Shown one piece after another: positions 36,212-45,203 of a DNA stretch of 64,000 bases. The stretch's first letter is position 1. Every line of letters starts with the position of its first letter. Both the position numbers and the translations under genes were made by a program. Below the pieces are notes generated by a model, which saw only the letters and a program-made list of their open reading frames with translations, was not told where the DNA came from and did no database searches. Origin of the DNA: 66-474 sp050738155 (lineage in GTDB: Bacteria > Pseudomonadota > Gammaproteobacteria > Xanthomonadales > Rhodanobacteraceae); assembly GCA_050738155.1 (NCBI GenBank), contig JBOHYW010000002.1:7317-71316 (forward strand), read 5' to 3'.

Positions 36212-37387
36212 ATGAATATTTCACAAGCAACCCCTTCCGGATCGATTGAGTCGTGGTCCAACCGCGCGTTCGCACGTCTGCGCATGGCACTCCGGTGGCG
36301 CGCATTGATTGCACTGTGCCTGTGCCTTGCAATGGCGGGCTGTGTGTGGGCGCCCGGCCAGGACATGTCGATGAAGGTACGCGGCGAGCCCAATTCGGAC
36401 TATGTCAAGCTGGTGCCGATCACGCCGCAAGTGCTGGCCAATTACGAGCAACCCGGCTCTTCTCCGATCAATATCCCGTCGACATTGCTCGACTACCAGC
36501 CGCAGCCATACGAGATCGGCCCCGGCGATACGCTTTACATAACGGTCTGGGATCATCCCGAGCTGACCTCGCCAGCCGGCTCGCAGCAACAAACAAAAGC
36601 CAACGGTCGCCTGGTACGGCCCGACGGCACGATTTACTACCCGTTTGCCGGCTCGGTGCACGCCGCCGGCATGACCATCGAGCAATTGCGCGACCTGCTC
36701 AGCAACAAGCTCGCCACCTACATCAACAACCCCAAGGTCGACGTCAGCGTCGTCAACTACGGTAGCCAGCACGTGTTGCTCGGCGGAGCATTCACCAAGA
36801 CCGGCCCGATCCCCATCACCACGGTTCCGCTCACGCTGGGCGAGGCAATGGCATCGGCGACCGTGGACACCAGCAATGCCAACCTTTCGAATGTATTACT
36901 GGAACGGAACGGACAGATTTATCACCTGAACATGTATGCCCTGCAACAAAAAGGGCTTTCCAAACGTATTTATCTCGAGTCTGGGGACAGGGTTTATCTA
37001 CCCTATAACGATGCGCAGGAAATCTATGTCATGGGCGAAGTCGTGCACCCGATGGCACTGCGTTTCAAAAATGGCAACATGAGTTTGACGCAGGTAATCG
37101 GCAAGGCCGGCGGGCTGAATCAATTGACGTCCCAAGGCAAGATTTACGTCATTCGCGATACGTCAATGCATGGCAAGGGCAATCCCGGTGCCACCGTATA
37201 CGAACTGGATGCCAAATCGCCGGTCGCTTTCGCATTGGCTGATCAATTCAAGGTTCATCCGGGCGACGTCGTATTCGCGTCGGCGGCCGGCATTACCCGC
37301 TGGAACCGCTTCCTGACGCAGTTGCTTCCGATCACCAGTGCAATCAGCGCCACCGCGGCGGCTCAGTACAACTTCGAACGCAAGTAG
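36212..37387 (+). CDS. wza: Wza-like outer membrane polysaccharide export lipoprotein
   Basis: A 391-residue export protein. A long N-terminus leads to a lipobox, LCLAMAGC, so the mature protein would be anchored by Cys48 or so. The poly_export domain begins at YEIGPGDTLYITVWDHPEL and reaches VRPDGTIYYPFAGSVHAAG; two SLBB-type domains follow (QHVLLGGAFTKTGPIPI and EIYVMGEVVHPMALRF). The ATG at 36212 has GAGG upstream; another in-frame ATG at 36182 is possible. It is transcribed divergently from wzc, its functional partner. Confidence 0.93.
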   Translation: MNISQATPSGSIESWSNRAFARLRMALRWRALIALCLCLAMAGCVWAPGQDMSMKVRGEPNSDYVKLVPITPQVLANYEQPGSSPINIPSTLLDYQPQPYEIGPGDTLYITVWDHPELTSPAGSQQQTKANGRLVRPDGTIYYPFAGSVHAAGMTIEQLRDLLSNKLATYINNPKVDVSVVNYGSQHVLLGGAFTKTGPIPITTVPLTLGEAMASATVDTSNANLSNVLLERNGQIYHLNMYALQQKGLSKRIYLESGDRVYLPYNDAQEIYVMGEVVHPMALRFKNGNMSLTQVIGKAGGLNQLTSQGKIYVIRDTSMHGKGNPGATVYELDAKSPVAFALADQFKVHPGDVVFASAAGITRWNRFLTQLLPITSAISATAAAQYNFERK

Positions 37388-37466
37388 TGGCGAGGTGCCA
37401 CTCGCGACTTCGCGTCCGCGATCAACACCCGCGTCTATCGCCAGCCGAACATCGTCCGTTGTTACC

Positions 37467-37844
37467 GTGAAGCCACCCTCGCGCGCGAGGGTGGCGGGGA
37501 TTGCGCTGTCCGTGTGTGGCGCCGCCGGCAGCGCCGAAACGGCTTTGCGGGAACTGCCGGGACTCGACGTCAACGTCGTCCTCATCGACATGTCACTGCC
37601 GCAGATGAGCGGCATCAAGCTGATCGCCGCGTTGCATACACAGTTTCCGGAAATGCGTTGCCTGATCATGTCCGGCCACAACGAACCCGGTTATGTGCAA
37701 CGGGCATTGGCAGCCGGTGCACGGGGGTATGTATTGAAGGGCAAGCCGCCGGAAGTCCAGCCCGCCATCGAGGCGGTGCTGGCCGGCGAACGGTACCTTA
37801 GCCCAGCATTGCGCGAGAAGTCCGCGGTCGGTTTCGCGCCGTAG
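37467..37844 (+). pseudogene. Truncated response-regulator receiver domain
   Basis: The central and C-terminal parts of a NarL-type receiver domain are clear: VCGAAGSAETALREL, VVLIDMSLPQMSGIKLIAAL with the phosphoacceptor Asp, CLIMSGHNEPGYVQRAL, and ARGYVLKGKPPE with the conserved Lys. The first strand with its acidic pocket is missing and replaced by unrelated sequence, and the frame stops at SPALREKSAVGFAP, before any HTH domain. GTG 37467 is the first plausible start. A remnant is more likely than a functional stand-alone regulator, although a small decoy protein cannot be excluded. Confidence 0.6.
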
Positions 37845-37978
37845 CAGCGAAGGCATTGCATATCGCTTGGTGTTCCGCGGATTGTTGACGCGCTCCTCAC
37901 GCACTGCATGGGACAGTCGGGCGCGGGGCTTTCCGTCGCAGGAAGTGGCGCCTTGCGGCAACGAAAAGGAATTCGACA

Positions 37979-39451
37979 ATGCAGCGCGGTTTCCCGCGGC
38001 CATTCGAAGGCCACTACGGAATCAGTCTCACGGTCGCGATCATCGCGCTCGCGCCATTCATCGTGGTCAGCACCGCCGACACGATGTTCGCGAAGCAACT
38101 GCAAGCTTCGCTGCATACGGACCAGCTCGGCACGCAACTGATTGCGGGATTCGCAATCGCCGGCTACGCATTCGGCGCCTTTACCGGCGGTGACCTGATC
38201 CAGCGCTTTCATCAGCGTTACCTGTTTCTTGCCTGCCAGGCGGCGTTTGTCGCGGGCTGCGCCATCAGTGCCGCCGCTCCCGGCGTGTATGTGTACGGGT
38301 TCGGGCGCATCCTGATGGGAATCGCAACCGGTCTGTTGCTGGTGATCGCATTGCCGCCGGTGATCCAGCGCTTTCCCTTCGAAAAGTTGCGCACCACGAT
38401 GGCATGGGTCGACCTCGGCTTCTTTGGTGCGGTGTGCGCGGGACCACTGCTTGGTGGCGCGATCGCTTCGTGGCACGCGTGGCGCTGGCTGTTCGCGGGC
38501 CTCGCGATCATCGGCGCGTTGAATTTCGCCACGGCGCTGCTGACGGAACCGCTCCTCGATCCGCCCAACCCGAAGCTGCGTTTCGATGCGTGGGCGAGCG
38601 TGCTCGGCTTCGGTGCCGTGGTGCTGCCGTTCTGGGCCACCAGCGAATTGACGCAACACGGTTTCGCCTCCGTGATGTTCACCGTGCTGCTGGCCGCGGC
38701 GATGGTCTGTTTCGTGGCACTGCTGCTGGTCGAATACCACCAGAAGGAACCGCTTTCGCCAGTCAAGTTGATGTGGAACACGATCGCGGTGATCGGAACG
38801 CTGGTCGCGATGTTCGCCGGCGCGGCGTTCGTCACGCTGGTCGAACTGGCCGAGCGACTGCATGTCCAGGTGCTACACCACTCGCCGCTGGCCACTGGCG
38901 CCCTGCTGTCGCCGATGATCATCGGGGCTTGCGTGACTGCGGTGTTGCTGGGCCTGCTGCTGAACACGCGCTACCTGCCGATCCTGATACTGGCCGGCAT
39001 GGCGTGCCTGGTCGGTGCTGGCGTGGTGATGCTCGAGTTTGGCAGCGGCAATGCTTTCGTCCTCACCTTGGCCACCGCCGCCCTGCTGGGGCTGGGCGCG
39101 GGCGCAACCGTATCGGCGGGACTCGTGATGGCGGCCTTCACGATTGCCTCGAAGATGGTCGGCCGTGTGTTCGCGCTGGTCGAATTGGTGCGCTCGCTCG
39201 CCGACTATGTCATCACCCCGGTGATCATGAAAACCGCCCGCGTGCATTCACACCAACCGCCGCTCGACTGGCCCGGCGTGCAACGCGCGACCGAAATCAC
39301 GCTGTGGCTGACAGTAGGCTTCACCGTGCTCGGCGTGGCGCTGTGGATGGCGGGCGGTACCGGTCTGCCGGTGCCGGACATCAAGACGTGGATCGGTGGC
39401 AAAGACCCCGCGATCAAGTCACCGACGTTGCTCGCGCGGTTGCGCAAGTAA
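37979..39451 (+). CDS. MFS transporter, DHA2-like
   Basis: A 490-residue major facilitator with about 12 to 14 hydrophobic segments. FGAFTGGDLIQRFHQRY and YGFGRILMGIATGLLLVIAL correspond to the motif A loop and motif C-adjacent region of drug:H+ antiporter-type proteins; VDLGFFGAVCAGPLLGGAIA is a motif C-like stretch. The ATG follows an AAGGAATTC site. The substrate is unknown. Position after the polysaccharide locus need not imply a functional link. Confidence 0.88.
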   Translation: MQRGFPRPFEGHYGISLTVAIIALAPFIVVSTADTMFAKQLQASLHTDQLGTQLIAGFAIAGYAFGAFTGGDLIQRFHQRYLFLACQAAFVAGCAISAAAPGVYVYGFGRILMGIATGLLLVIALPPVIQRFPFEKLRTTMAWVDLGFFGAVCAGPLLGGAIASWHAWRWLFAGLAIIGALNFATALLTEPLLDPPNPKLRFDAWASVLGFGAVVLPFWATSELTQHGFASVMFTVLLAAAMVCFVALLLVEYHQKEPLSPVKLMWNTIAVIGTLVAMFAGAAFVTLVELAERLHVQVLHHSPLATGALLSPMIIGACVTAVLLGLLLNTRYLPILILAGMACLVGAGVVMLEFGSGNAFVLTLATAALLGLGAGATVSAGLVMAAFTIASKMVGRVFALVELVRSLADYVITPVIMKTARVHSHQPPLDWPGVQRATEITLWLTVGFTVLGVALWMAGGTGLPVPDIKTWIGGKDPAIKSPTLLARLRK

Positions 39452-39741
39452 ATCCGCGGCTCGCGCTTCGTCCACCTGAATGATGCGGCTGCGATGATCG
39501 TGTCTGGTCATGGCGGCAACACGTATCCATGGCCGCCCGTACGTTGCATGGAATCCTTCAGGCCGACAGTCATGATCGTCCGCATCCCGAGCAACTGTTC
39601 ATCACGAAAGACGTCAATGCGTAACCGGCGATGGATCAGGATTCTTCACATTGCGGGCGTACTTGGCTGCTTGGTAGTTCAGCAAAATTTGCAGGTCAGT
39701 GCGTGCGCAGATTCGTCCGCACCCCCACGTTCCCCAGAAAC
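39452..39741. other. Intergenic region without recognised gene
   Basis: Between the MFS gene and the tRNA-Ser terminator no reading frame with family similarity or a good ribosome-binding site was seen on either strand, and no strong hairpin. Confidence 0.4.
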
Positions 39742-39767
39742 GCAAAACGCCCACAAGGGGCGTTTGC
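39742..39767 (-). terminator. Terminator of tRNA-Ser(CGA)
   Basis: On the minus strand the inverted repeat AAACGCCC/GGGCGTTT with loop CTTGT is followed by TGCGTTTC, immediately downstream of the tRNA 3' end. The T-run is weak but the position fits. Confidence 0.65.
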
Positions 39768-39770
39768 ATT

Positions 39771-39863
<93 letters not shown>

Positions 39864-40120
39864 AAAATTTTAGCGCGCGGTTTTCGTGGCACTCGCGCCG
39901 GCGCATTGTTCGTCTCATCCCTGAGACTCACCCCTCGCGCTAAGCGCTCGGGGACAGCCTTGCGGCTATCCCAATTCGCTCCCGGCGAATTCGTCGGCCG
40001 CCCTGCTCTTCAGAAACGTAGCGCCCGCCTAGGCCTTGCCGCCATGGCGGGGCCGCCCATGATAACCGCGGTTGCTGGCAGTGCCAACTGAAACGGCTTG
40101 GGAAACCGCGGTTCCGCCGG

Positions 40121-41584
40121 CTAGCGTCGACAGCCTGTCAGTCGCAATCGCTTGCCGATGCTCAAGGTCGAGGATACGTGCAGGTGGTTGCTGCGGGCCA
40201 GTTTGCGCACGCTGTCGCAGTGGAAGCGGTGCGCGATCGCGTACAGCGAGTCACCTTTGCGCACGGTGTAATGCCGCGCCGGAGGCGGCGCGGGCGGATC
40301 GGGAAGTTGCGCCGCCTGCAACTGATCGGCCAATGCCACCCATTCGCCGTGTACGCACGAGTGCTTGTACGCGCTTTCCAGGAAATGCGGCAGGTTGATG
40401 CGTGTGCCCTCGGGCTGCTCCTGCGATGGTTTCATCTGCGGGTTGAGGTTGCGCAGCGTGCGGTACCAGCCATAGCGTGCGTGGTCATCGCTGCCGAGGC
40501 ACACCGTCAGTTGGTTGAGCGAGGCGGCATTGGCCAGATCGACGTGCCCGGGTGCGCCATCGACCTTGGGGAAATGCAGGTTGTAGCGATGCGGGTGCAG
40601 GAACAGCCAAGCCGCTGCCAACACCATTGGCACGTAGGCACGCGTCTCCGGCGCCAGCGAGAAATAGACCTTGGGGTTCCAGAAGGTCGGGTCCGACGCG
40701 CCCGCGACCAGACGCCCCACCCGGCCTTCGCCGCCGTTGTAGGCAGCCAGCACCAGCGCGAGGTTGTCGTTGAGTTTGCCGAGTTGCTCGTTGAGATACG
40801 CTGCACCCGCTTGCGCCGCCATGGTGGGATCGAAACGCTGGTCGAACCCGCTGACGGTGTTCAGCCCGAAACGCGCCCCGGTCGCCGGCATGAACTGTAG
40901 CGGTCCGGCCGCACCCGAGCGTGACATCGCGTGCACGCGACCGCCTGATTCCTTGGCGAGAATGCCGAACAGGATCGCCTCGGGCAGCCCCGCCTTGTGG
41001 AACGCTGGCCACATCTGGTAGCGCAGGTATTCGTAATCGACATAGGCGCGAACCAGGTTGGGCCGCAGACGCGTCAACCACACCTGCAAGGCGGCCTGGA
41101 CGGTGCCGTTGGTGGCAACCAGGTCCGACAGCTTGTGGTCGTGCAGAAGTTCGACGGTGCGCTGTGCCTGCGGCAACGTGGTCAGCACCCCCGAGTCCGC
41201 ATTGGCGTCGGTCTGGTCCTGGGTATCGAGTACGTCATCGTCGTCCTCGGTGCCGAGGAAACTGCCGTCCTTCAGGCGCAAGGCGCGGTCATAGGCAGCG
41301 AGGAAGCGCTCGGTATCGCAACCCGAAGTGTTGAGGCATTGGTCCGAGGCATTGCGCATAGCATCCAGCGCCGCCTCAAGTGACTCCTGCGATTTGGAGT
41401 GGTCGCCTTGCCGCGCCAACTCCAACGCTTGATCATACTGCTGACTTGCCTGATCGAGCTGCGCGTACAGCGCATCAATATTGCTTGTCGTCGCAGTGTT
41501 TTTTTGCGTCGGTGTCGCCGCACAACCTGCCAGCAAACCCCATGCACACGCACACGCAACCCACCCCGCAAACCGCCACGTCAT
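40121..41584 (-). CDS. mltD: MltD-like membrane-bound lytic murein transglycosylase with LysM
   Basis: A 487-residue lipoprotein (lipobox GLLAGC near residue 21) that cleaves peptidoglycan glycan strands. The SLT domain contains the catalytic Glu in LFGILAKESGGRVHAMSRSG near residue 210, then GPLQFMPATGARFGL and LAAYNGGEGRVGRL. A single C-terminal LysM reads YTVRKGDSLYAIAHRFHC. The region before the SLT domain is a low-complexity acidic linker (GTEDDDDVLDTQDQTDANAD). The ATG at 41584 is preferred over a TTG two codons upstream. E. coli MltD has two LysM copies. Confidence 0.88.
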   Translation of the reverse strand: MTWRFAGWVACACAWGLLAGCAATPTQKNTATTSNIDALYAQLDQASQQYDQALELARQGDHSKSQESLEAALDAMRNASDQCLNTSGCDTERFLAAYDRALRLKDGSFLGTEDDDDVLDTQDQTDANADSGVLTTLPQAQRTVELLHDHKLSDLVATNGTVQAALQVWLTRLRPNLVRAYVDYEYLRYQMWPAFHKAGLPEAILFGILAKESGGRVHAMSRSGAAGPLQFMPATGARFGLNTVSGFDQRFDPTMAAQAGAAYLNEQLGKLNDNLALVLAAYNGGEGRVGRLVAGASDPTFWNPKVYFSLAPETRAYVPMVLAAAWLFLHPHRYNLHFPKVDGAPGHVDLANAASLNQLTVCLGSDDHARYGWYRTLRNLNPQMKPSQEQPEGTRINLPHFLESAYKHSCVHGEWVALADQLQAAQLPDPPAPPPARHYTVRKGDSLYAIAHRFHCDSVRKLARSNHLHVSSTLSIGKRLRLTGCRR

Positions 41585-41781
41585 GAACAACCCACCAAAG
41601 AACGGACAACGCTCGCACCCTAACGGTTCGCGGCGTGTGACTCAAGGCGCGTGCCGTACAATCGGAACCCGATCACATACTGCGCGGGGAATACAAGCGT
41701 GGTCGACATCCTGATTCACCGCGACGACATCGTGTCTGGCATGGCAAGCCGGACGCGATTTCCGACTGGAAACATTGCGCC

Positions 41782-42939
41782 ATGACGCCGCGCCCTCAGC
41801 TCGCCGCCGACACGCCGCTCGCACAGCGACTCGTCGCAGGCTTGCGTTATCCTGTGACGGGCGGAGCGCTGGCGACCTGTGTCGTGCTCGGCTTGTGCCG
41901 CTATGTGACGTTTCTGGTCGGCCACCTGCCTTCGTTGGGTGGCCTGCTGGCGATCGCCGTTGCCATCGCCATCTGGTGGGGAACCTGGCGCTACGCCATC
42001 GATTGCATGGTGCAAACCGCCGATGGTTTCGCCGAGCCGCCGGAAGTGAGCCTCGAAGACCACGCCGGCAGCCCGCGCAACCTGCTGGGTGTGCATCTGC
42101 TGGTGGTCGCGATCTGTGTGCTGGTCATGCTGTTCGCGCCTGCGCATCTTTGGATGGTGCTGGTGAGCGCGGCGGTTTTGCTGCCTGCCATCGACATGTC
42201 GCTGGCGTTCGACGGCAGCCTCGCCGTTGCACTCAATCCCGTGACCTGGATCGGCACCATCGTCCGCTTCGGGTTGTCCTACCTGATCCCGGTTGCCGCC
42301 AACATCGTGCTCGCGTTGCTGATCTGGTTTGCATCGGCCGGCACATCGCACCTGCCCGCGTTGCTCGCGCTGCCGCTGTATGGCTTCGCCTGCACCTATC
42401 TGGTGCTGCTCGACTTCCACTGGATGGGATTGCTGGTCTGGCATTACCGCGAGCGCCTCGGCATGCACCCCAGGGCTCCGGAGCTGGCCCGCGCGATGGC
42501 GCTGGACGCCGACGGTGAATTGCTGCAGGAATGCCAGACGCTCGCAACAACCGATCCGGAGCAAGCCGCCATACGCCTGCGTGACCGCATCCGCGAGCGC
42601 AGCGCGCCCGCACCCGTGCACAGCATGTTCCGCAGTCTGCTGCACAAGCTGCAGCGCAACGATCTCCTGTTGCAGCACGGGCAAACCTGGATCGCGCAAT
42701 TGTGCGCCAATGGCGAAGCACGTCGCGCGCTGGGCGTGGTACAGGAATGTCGCGAAGTCGATCCGGCCTTCATACCCGACGCCCCGGAAAATACCGCGAT
42801 GCTGGCCGAACTCGCCGCACGGATCGGCATGCGCGATCTCTCGAGCCATCTGGCGCGCGGCTTCGGGCAACGCTGGCCGCGACATGAAGCCGGTGCACGA
42901 ATCGCGCAATTGGCCACCGATACTTCGCAAACCACATGA
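41782..42939 (+). CDS. Membrane protein of unknown function upstream of greB
   Basis: A 385-residue protein with about six hydrophobic segments in residues 25-220, then a soluble helical part from about residue 230 (HPRAPELARAMALDADGELL, RLRDRIRERS, RNDLLLQHGQTW, ARRALGVVQECREVDPAF) that looks TPR-like. No family is recognised. Its stop overlaps the greB start by ATGA, so the two are translated from one message, an unexpected partner for a transcription factor. Confidence 0.65.
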   Translation: MTPRPQLAADTPLAQRLVAGLRYPVTGGALATCVVLGLCRYVTFLVGHLPSLGGLLAIAVAIAIWWGTWRYAIDCMVQTADGFAEPPEVSLEDHAGSPRNLLGVHLLVVAICVLVMLFAPAHLWMVLVSAAVLLPAIDMSLAFDGSLAVALNPVTWIGTIVRFGLSYLIPVAANIVLALLIWFASAGTSHLPALLALPLYGFACTYLVLLDFHWMGLLVWHYRERLGMHPRAPELARAMALDADGELLQECQTLATTDPEQAAIRLRDRIRERSAPAPVHSMFRSLLHKLQRNDLLLQHGQTWIAQLCANGEARRALGVVQECREVDPAFIPDAPENTAMLAELAARIGMRDLSSHLARGFGQRWPRHEAGARIAQLATDTSQTT

Positions 42940-43436
42940 GCCGTTGGCGTCCGCCCTCACCCCGTTCCACCGCGATCATCACCCGCGCGGGATTCGAGAC
43001 GCTGAAGACCGAACTCGACCATCTGTGGCGTGAGCTGCGGCCGGAAGTGGTCAAGGCGCTGGCGGCGGCGGCAGCCGAAGGCGATCGTTCGGAAAACGCC
43101 GAATACACCTATCGCAAGAAGCAACTCGGCGAAATCGATCGCCGCGTGCGTTATCTGTCCAAACGCATTCCGTCGCTGAAAGTCGCCGAAGGCGTGCCCG
43201 CCGATCGCGGGGCCATTTTTTTTGGCGCTCGTTTCGAAATCGAAAACTGCGACAGCGGCGATACCCACACCTACCGCATCGTCGGCCCCGACGAGACCGA
43301 TGCAAAGAAAGGCTGGATCAGTGTCGATTCACCGCTCGCGCGCGCAGCGTTGAAGAGACGCGTCGATGATGAATTCGAGGCGGAGTTGCCGGGTGGCAAG
43401 GTGCGCTTCGTGGTGCTGGCAGTGCAATATCCGTAG
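42936..43436 (+). CDS. greB: Transcription elongation factor GreB
   Basis: GreB enters the RNA polymerase secondary channel and rescues backtracked complexes by stimulating transcript cleavage. The 166-residue protein has the N-terminal coiled coil with the acidic tip in AAAEGDRSENAEYTYRKKQL near residue 47, which includes the GreB-type Asp/Glu pair. The C-terminal FKBP-like domain includes YRIVGPDETDAKKGWISVDSP. The overlap with the upstream membrane protein gene suggests translational coupling. Confidence 0.95.
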   Translation: MSRWRPPSPRSTAIITRAGFETLKTELDHLWRELRPEVVKALAAAAAEGDRSENAEYTYRKKQLGEIDRRVRYLSKRIPSLKVAEGVPADRGAIFFGARFEIENCDSGDTHTYRIVGPDETDAKKGWISVDSPLARAALKRRVDDEFEAELPGGKVRFVVLAVQYP

Positions 43437-43534
43437 GCGCACGCCGCGTCCATCCTCCGACGCTCGCTTACGCTCGCGCCGACCCTCTTCGTTCCGAAGG
43501 GGGAAGACAAGCAGCTTCGCCTGCTGCTCGTTTG

Positions 43535-43573
43535 CCAGGTGCTGCTGCCGGTCTTCAGGTATTGGTTGAATCC
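43535..43573 (-). pseudogene. 39-bp fragment matching the autotransporter passenger
   Basis: On the minus strand it encodes GFNQYLKTGSSTW, identical to residues in the autotransporter at 48561-48599. The DNA matches at 37 of 39 positions and the two differences are synonymous. Flanking sequence does not match and no larger frame is open, so it looks like a small relic of a related autotransporter gene or a short conversion patch. Confidence 0.55.
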
Positions 43574-43620
43574 ATGGGGCGGCGGGAGACAAGCGCAAGT
43601 AGCAAGGCTTCGGCTTTTGC

Positions 43621-44982
43621 TTACCCCCTTCCAAAGGAAGGGGGTCGATGCGCAGCATCGGGGGGATGCGACAACGCAGCCTCGAGGTCATGTTCACCCG
43701 CACCCGTCACGAGCACCTCGGCAAACTGCCCCGGATTCAATGATTGGCCGTCGCCAATCCGCACTACGCCGTCGATCTCCGGTGCATCGGCGGATGAGCG
43801 CGCGATGGCACCATCGGCGGTCGCTTCATCCACCAACACTTGCATCGTGCAGCCGATCTTGCGTTGCAGCTTGGCAGCGGAAATCTCTGCCTGCACTTCC
43901 ATGAAGCGTTCGAGCCGGTCTTCCTTCAATTCTTCCGGCACCGGATCCGGCAATTCGTTGGCTTTGGCGCCCCCCACCGGCGAATAGGCGAACGCACCGA
44001 CGCGATCAAGCTGCGCTTCGCGCAGGTAGTCGAGCAGCTCTTCGAATTCGGCATCGGTCTCACCGGGAAAGCCGACGATGAAGGTGCTGCGGATGGTGAG
44101 GCCCGGGCAAACCTCGCGCCACGCGCGGATGCGGTCCAGGGTTTTTTCCGCGTGTGCCGGACGCTTCATCAGTTTCAAAATACGTCGCGAAGCATGCTGG
44201 AACGGAATGTCGAGATATGGAAGAATTTTTCCATCCGCCATCAGCGGGATGACTTCGTCGACGTGCGGGTACGGATAAACGTAGTGCAAGCGCACCCACG
44301 CGCCGAGTTCGCCCAAGGCCCGGCACAGGTCGGTCATGCGCGTGCGGTACGCGTTGCCGCGCCATTCGCGCTCCGCATATTTCAGGTCGACGCCATAGGC
44401 GCTGGTGTCCTGCGAAATCACCAGCAATTCCTTGACGCCCGAGCGCACCAGTTTTTCGGCCTCGATCAGCACCTCGTCGATCGGACGCGAAACGAGATTG
44501 CCACGCATCGAGGGGATGATGCAGAAGGTGCAACGGTGGTTGCAGCCTTCGGAAATCTTCAAGTATGCGTAGTGCTTCGGCGTCAATTTGATACCGGCGT
44601 CAGGGACCAGATCCACGAATGGATCGTGCGGCTTCGGCAGCGCCTCGTGCACCGCGCCCATCACGCTGGCGTAATCCTGCGGACCGGTGATCGCCAGCAC
44701 GTCGGGGTACGCTTCGCGGATCAATGCATCACGTTTGCCGAGACAGCCGGTGACGATGACGCGGCCGTTTTCGTGCAAGGCTTCACCAATGGCGTCCAGC
44801 GATTCCTGCACCGCGGCATCGATGAAGCCGCAGGTGTTGACGATCACCGCGTTGGCCTTGTCGTAACGCGGGACGATCTGGTAACCCTCGGCCTTCAGCT
44901 GGGTGAGGATGCGTTCGGAATCGACCAGTGCCTTGGGACAACCGAGACTGACGAAACCGATCTTGGGGGACGCTGCGGGCAT
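43621..44982 (-). CDS. rimO: Ribosomal protein S12 methylthiotransferase RimO
   Basis: A radical SAM methylthiotransferase that modifies Asp88/89 of ribosomal protein S12. The N-terminal UPF0004 domain holds cysteines in VSLGCPKALVDSE, VNTCGF and TGCLGKRD. The radical SAM motif is EGCNHRCTFC near residue 145. The C-terminal TRAM domain runs from CTMQVLVDEATADG. 453 residues is normal, but the last 16 (SHPPDAAHRPPSFGRG) are encoded by an interspersed repeat rather than family sequence. ATG at 44982 fits the family N-terminus. Confidence 0.95.
   Translation of the reverse strand: MPAASPKIGFVSLGCPKALVDSERILTQLKAEGYQIVPRYDKANAVIVNTCGFIDAAVQESLDAIGEALHENGRVIVTGCLGKRDALIREAYPDVLAITGPQDYASVMGAVHEALPKPHDPFVDLVPDAGIKLTPKHYAYLKISEGCNHRCTFCIIPSMRGNLVSRPIDEVLIEAEKLVRSGVKELLVISQDTSAYGVDLKYAEREWRGNAYRTRMTDLCRALGELGAWVRLHYVYPYPHVDEVIPLMADGKILPYLDIPFQHASRRILKLMKRPAHAEKTLDRIRAWREVCPGLTIRSTFIVGFPGETDAEFEELLDYLREAQLDRVGAFAYSPVGGAKANELPDPVPEELKEDRLERFMEVQAEISAAKLQRKIGCTMQVLVDEATADGAIARSSADAPEIDGVVRIGDGQSLNPGQFAEVLVTGAGEHDLEAALSHPPDAAHRPPSFGRG
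43637..43667 (-). repeat. CATCCCCCC...CGACCCCCTTCC repeat inside the rimO 3' end
   Basis: This copy of the repeat seen at 4698-4731 encodes most of RimO's last residues, and GGAAGGGGG beside it forms a hairpin with CCCCCTTCC. It probably inserted at or near the old stop codon and extended the protein. Confidence 0.6.
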
Positions 44983-45111
44983 TGAGGCAAACCGGTCGAA
45001 AACAGCCGCCTATTCTAGCGTGCTGCCCTCTGCTCGCGACTTCTGGTTACCCGCGGGACGGTACGCCAGGAAATTCCGGAAGAATCGTCGCCATGCTCGC
45101 TGGCAAAACGC

Positions 45112-45137
45112 ACGCCTCCTCAATTGCGAGGAGGCGT
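45112..45137 (-). terminator. Terminator downstream of the autotransporter
   Basis: A perfect 10-bp stem, ACGCCTCCTC/GAGGAGGCGT, with a 6-nt loop lies 66 bp past the stop, followed on the minus strand by GCGTTTTGCC. It may also insulate rimO from read-through. Confidence 0.75.
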
Positions 45138-45203
45138 GAATCCCAACCCCGGCCGGCGCTTGTCTTTCGATGTCACCGGCCGACCCGATCACCGCTGCGT
45201 TGT

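Noticed and set aside
37979..39451. MFS protein as part of polysaccharide export
   Set aside because: Wzx already provides the flippase, and the protein has drug-antiporter-like motifs with its own ribosome-binding site; a link is not supported.
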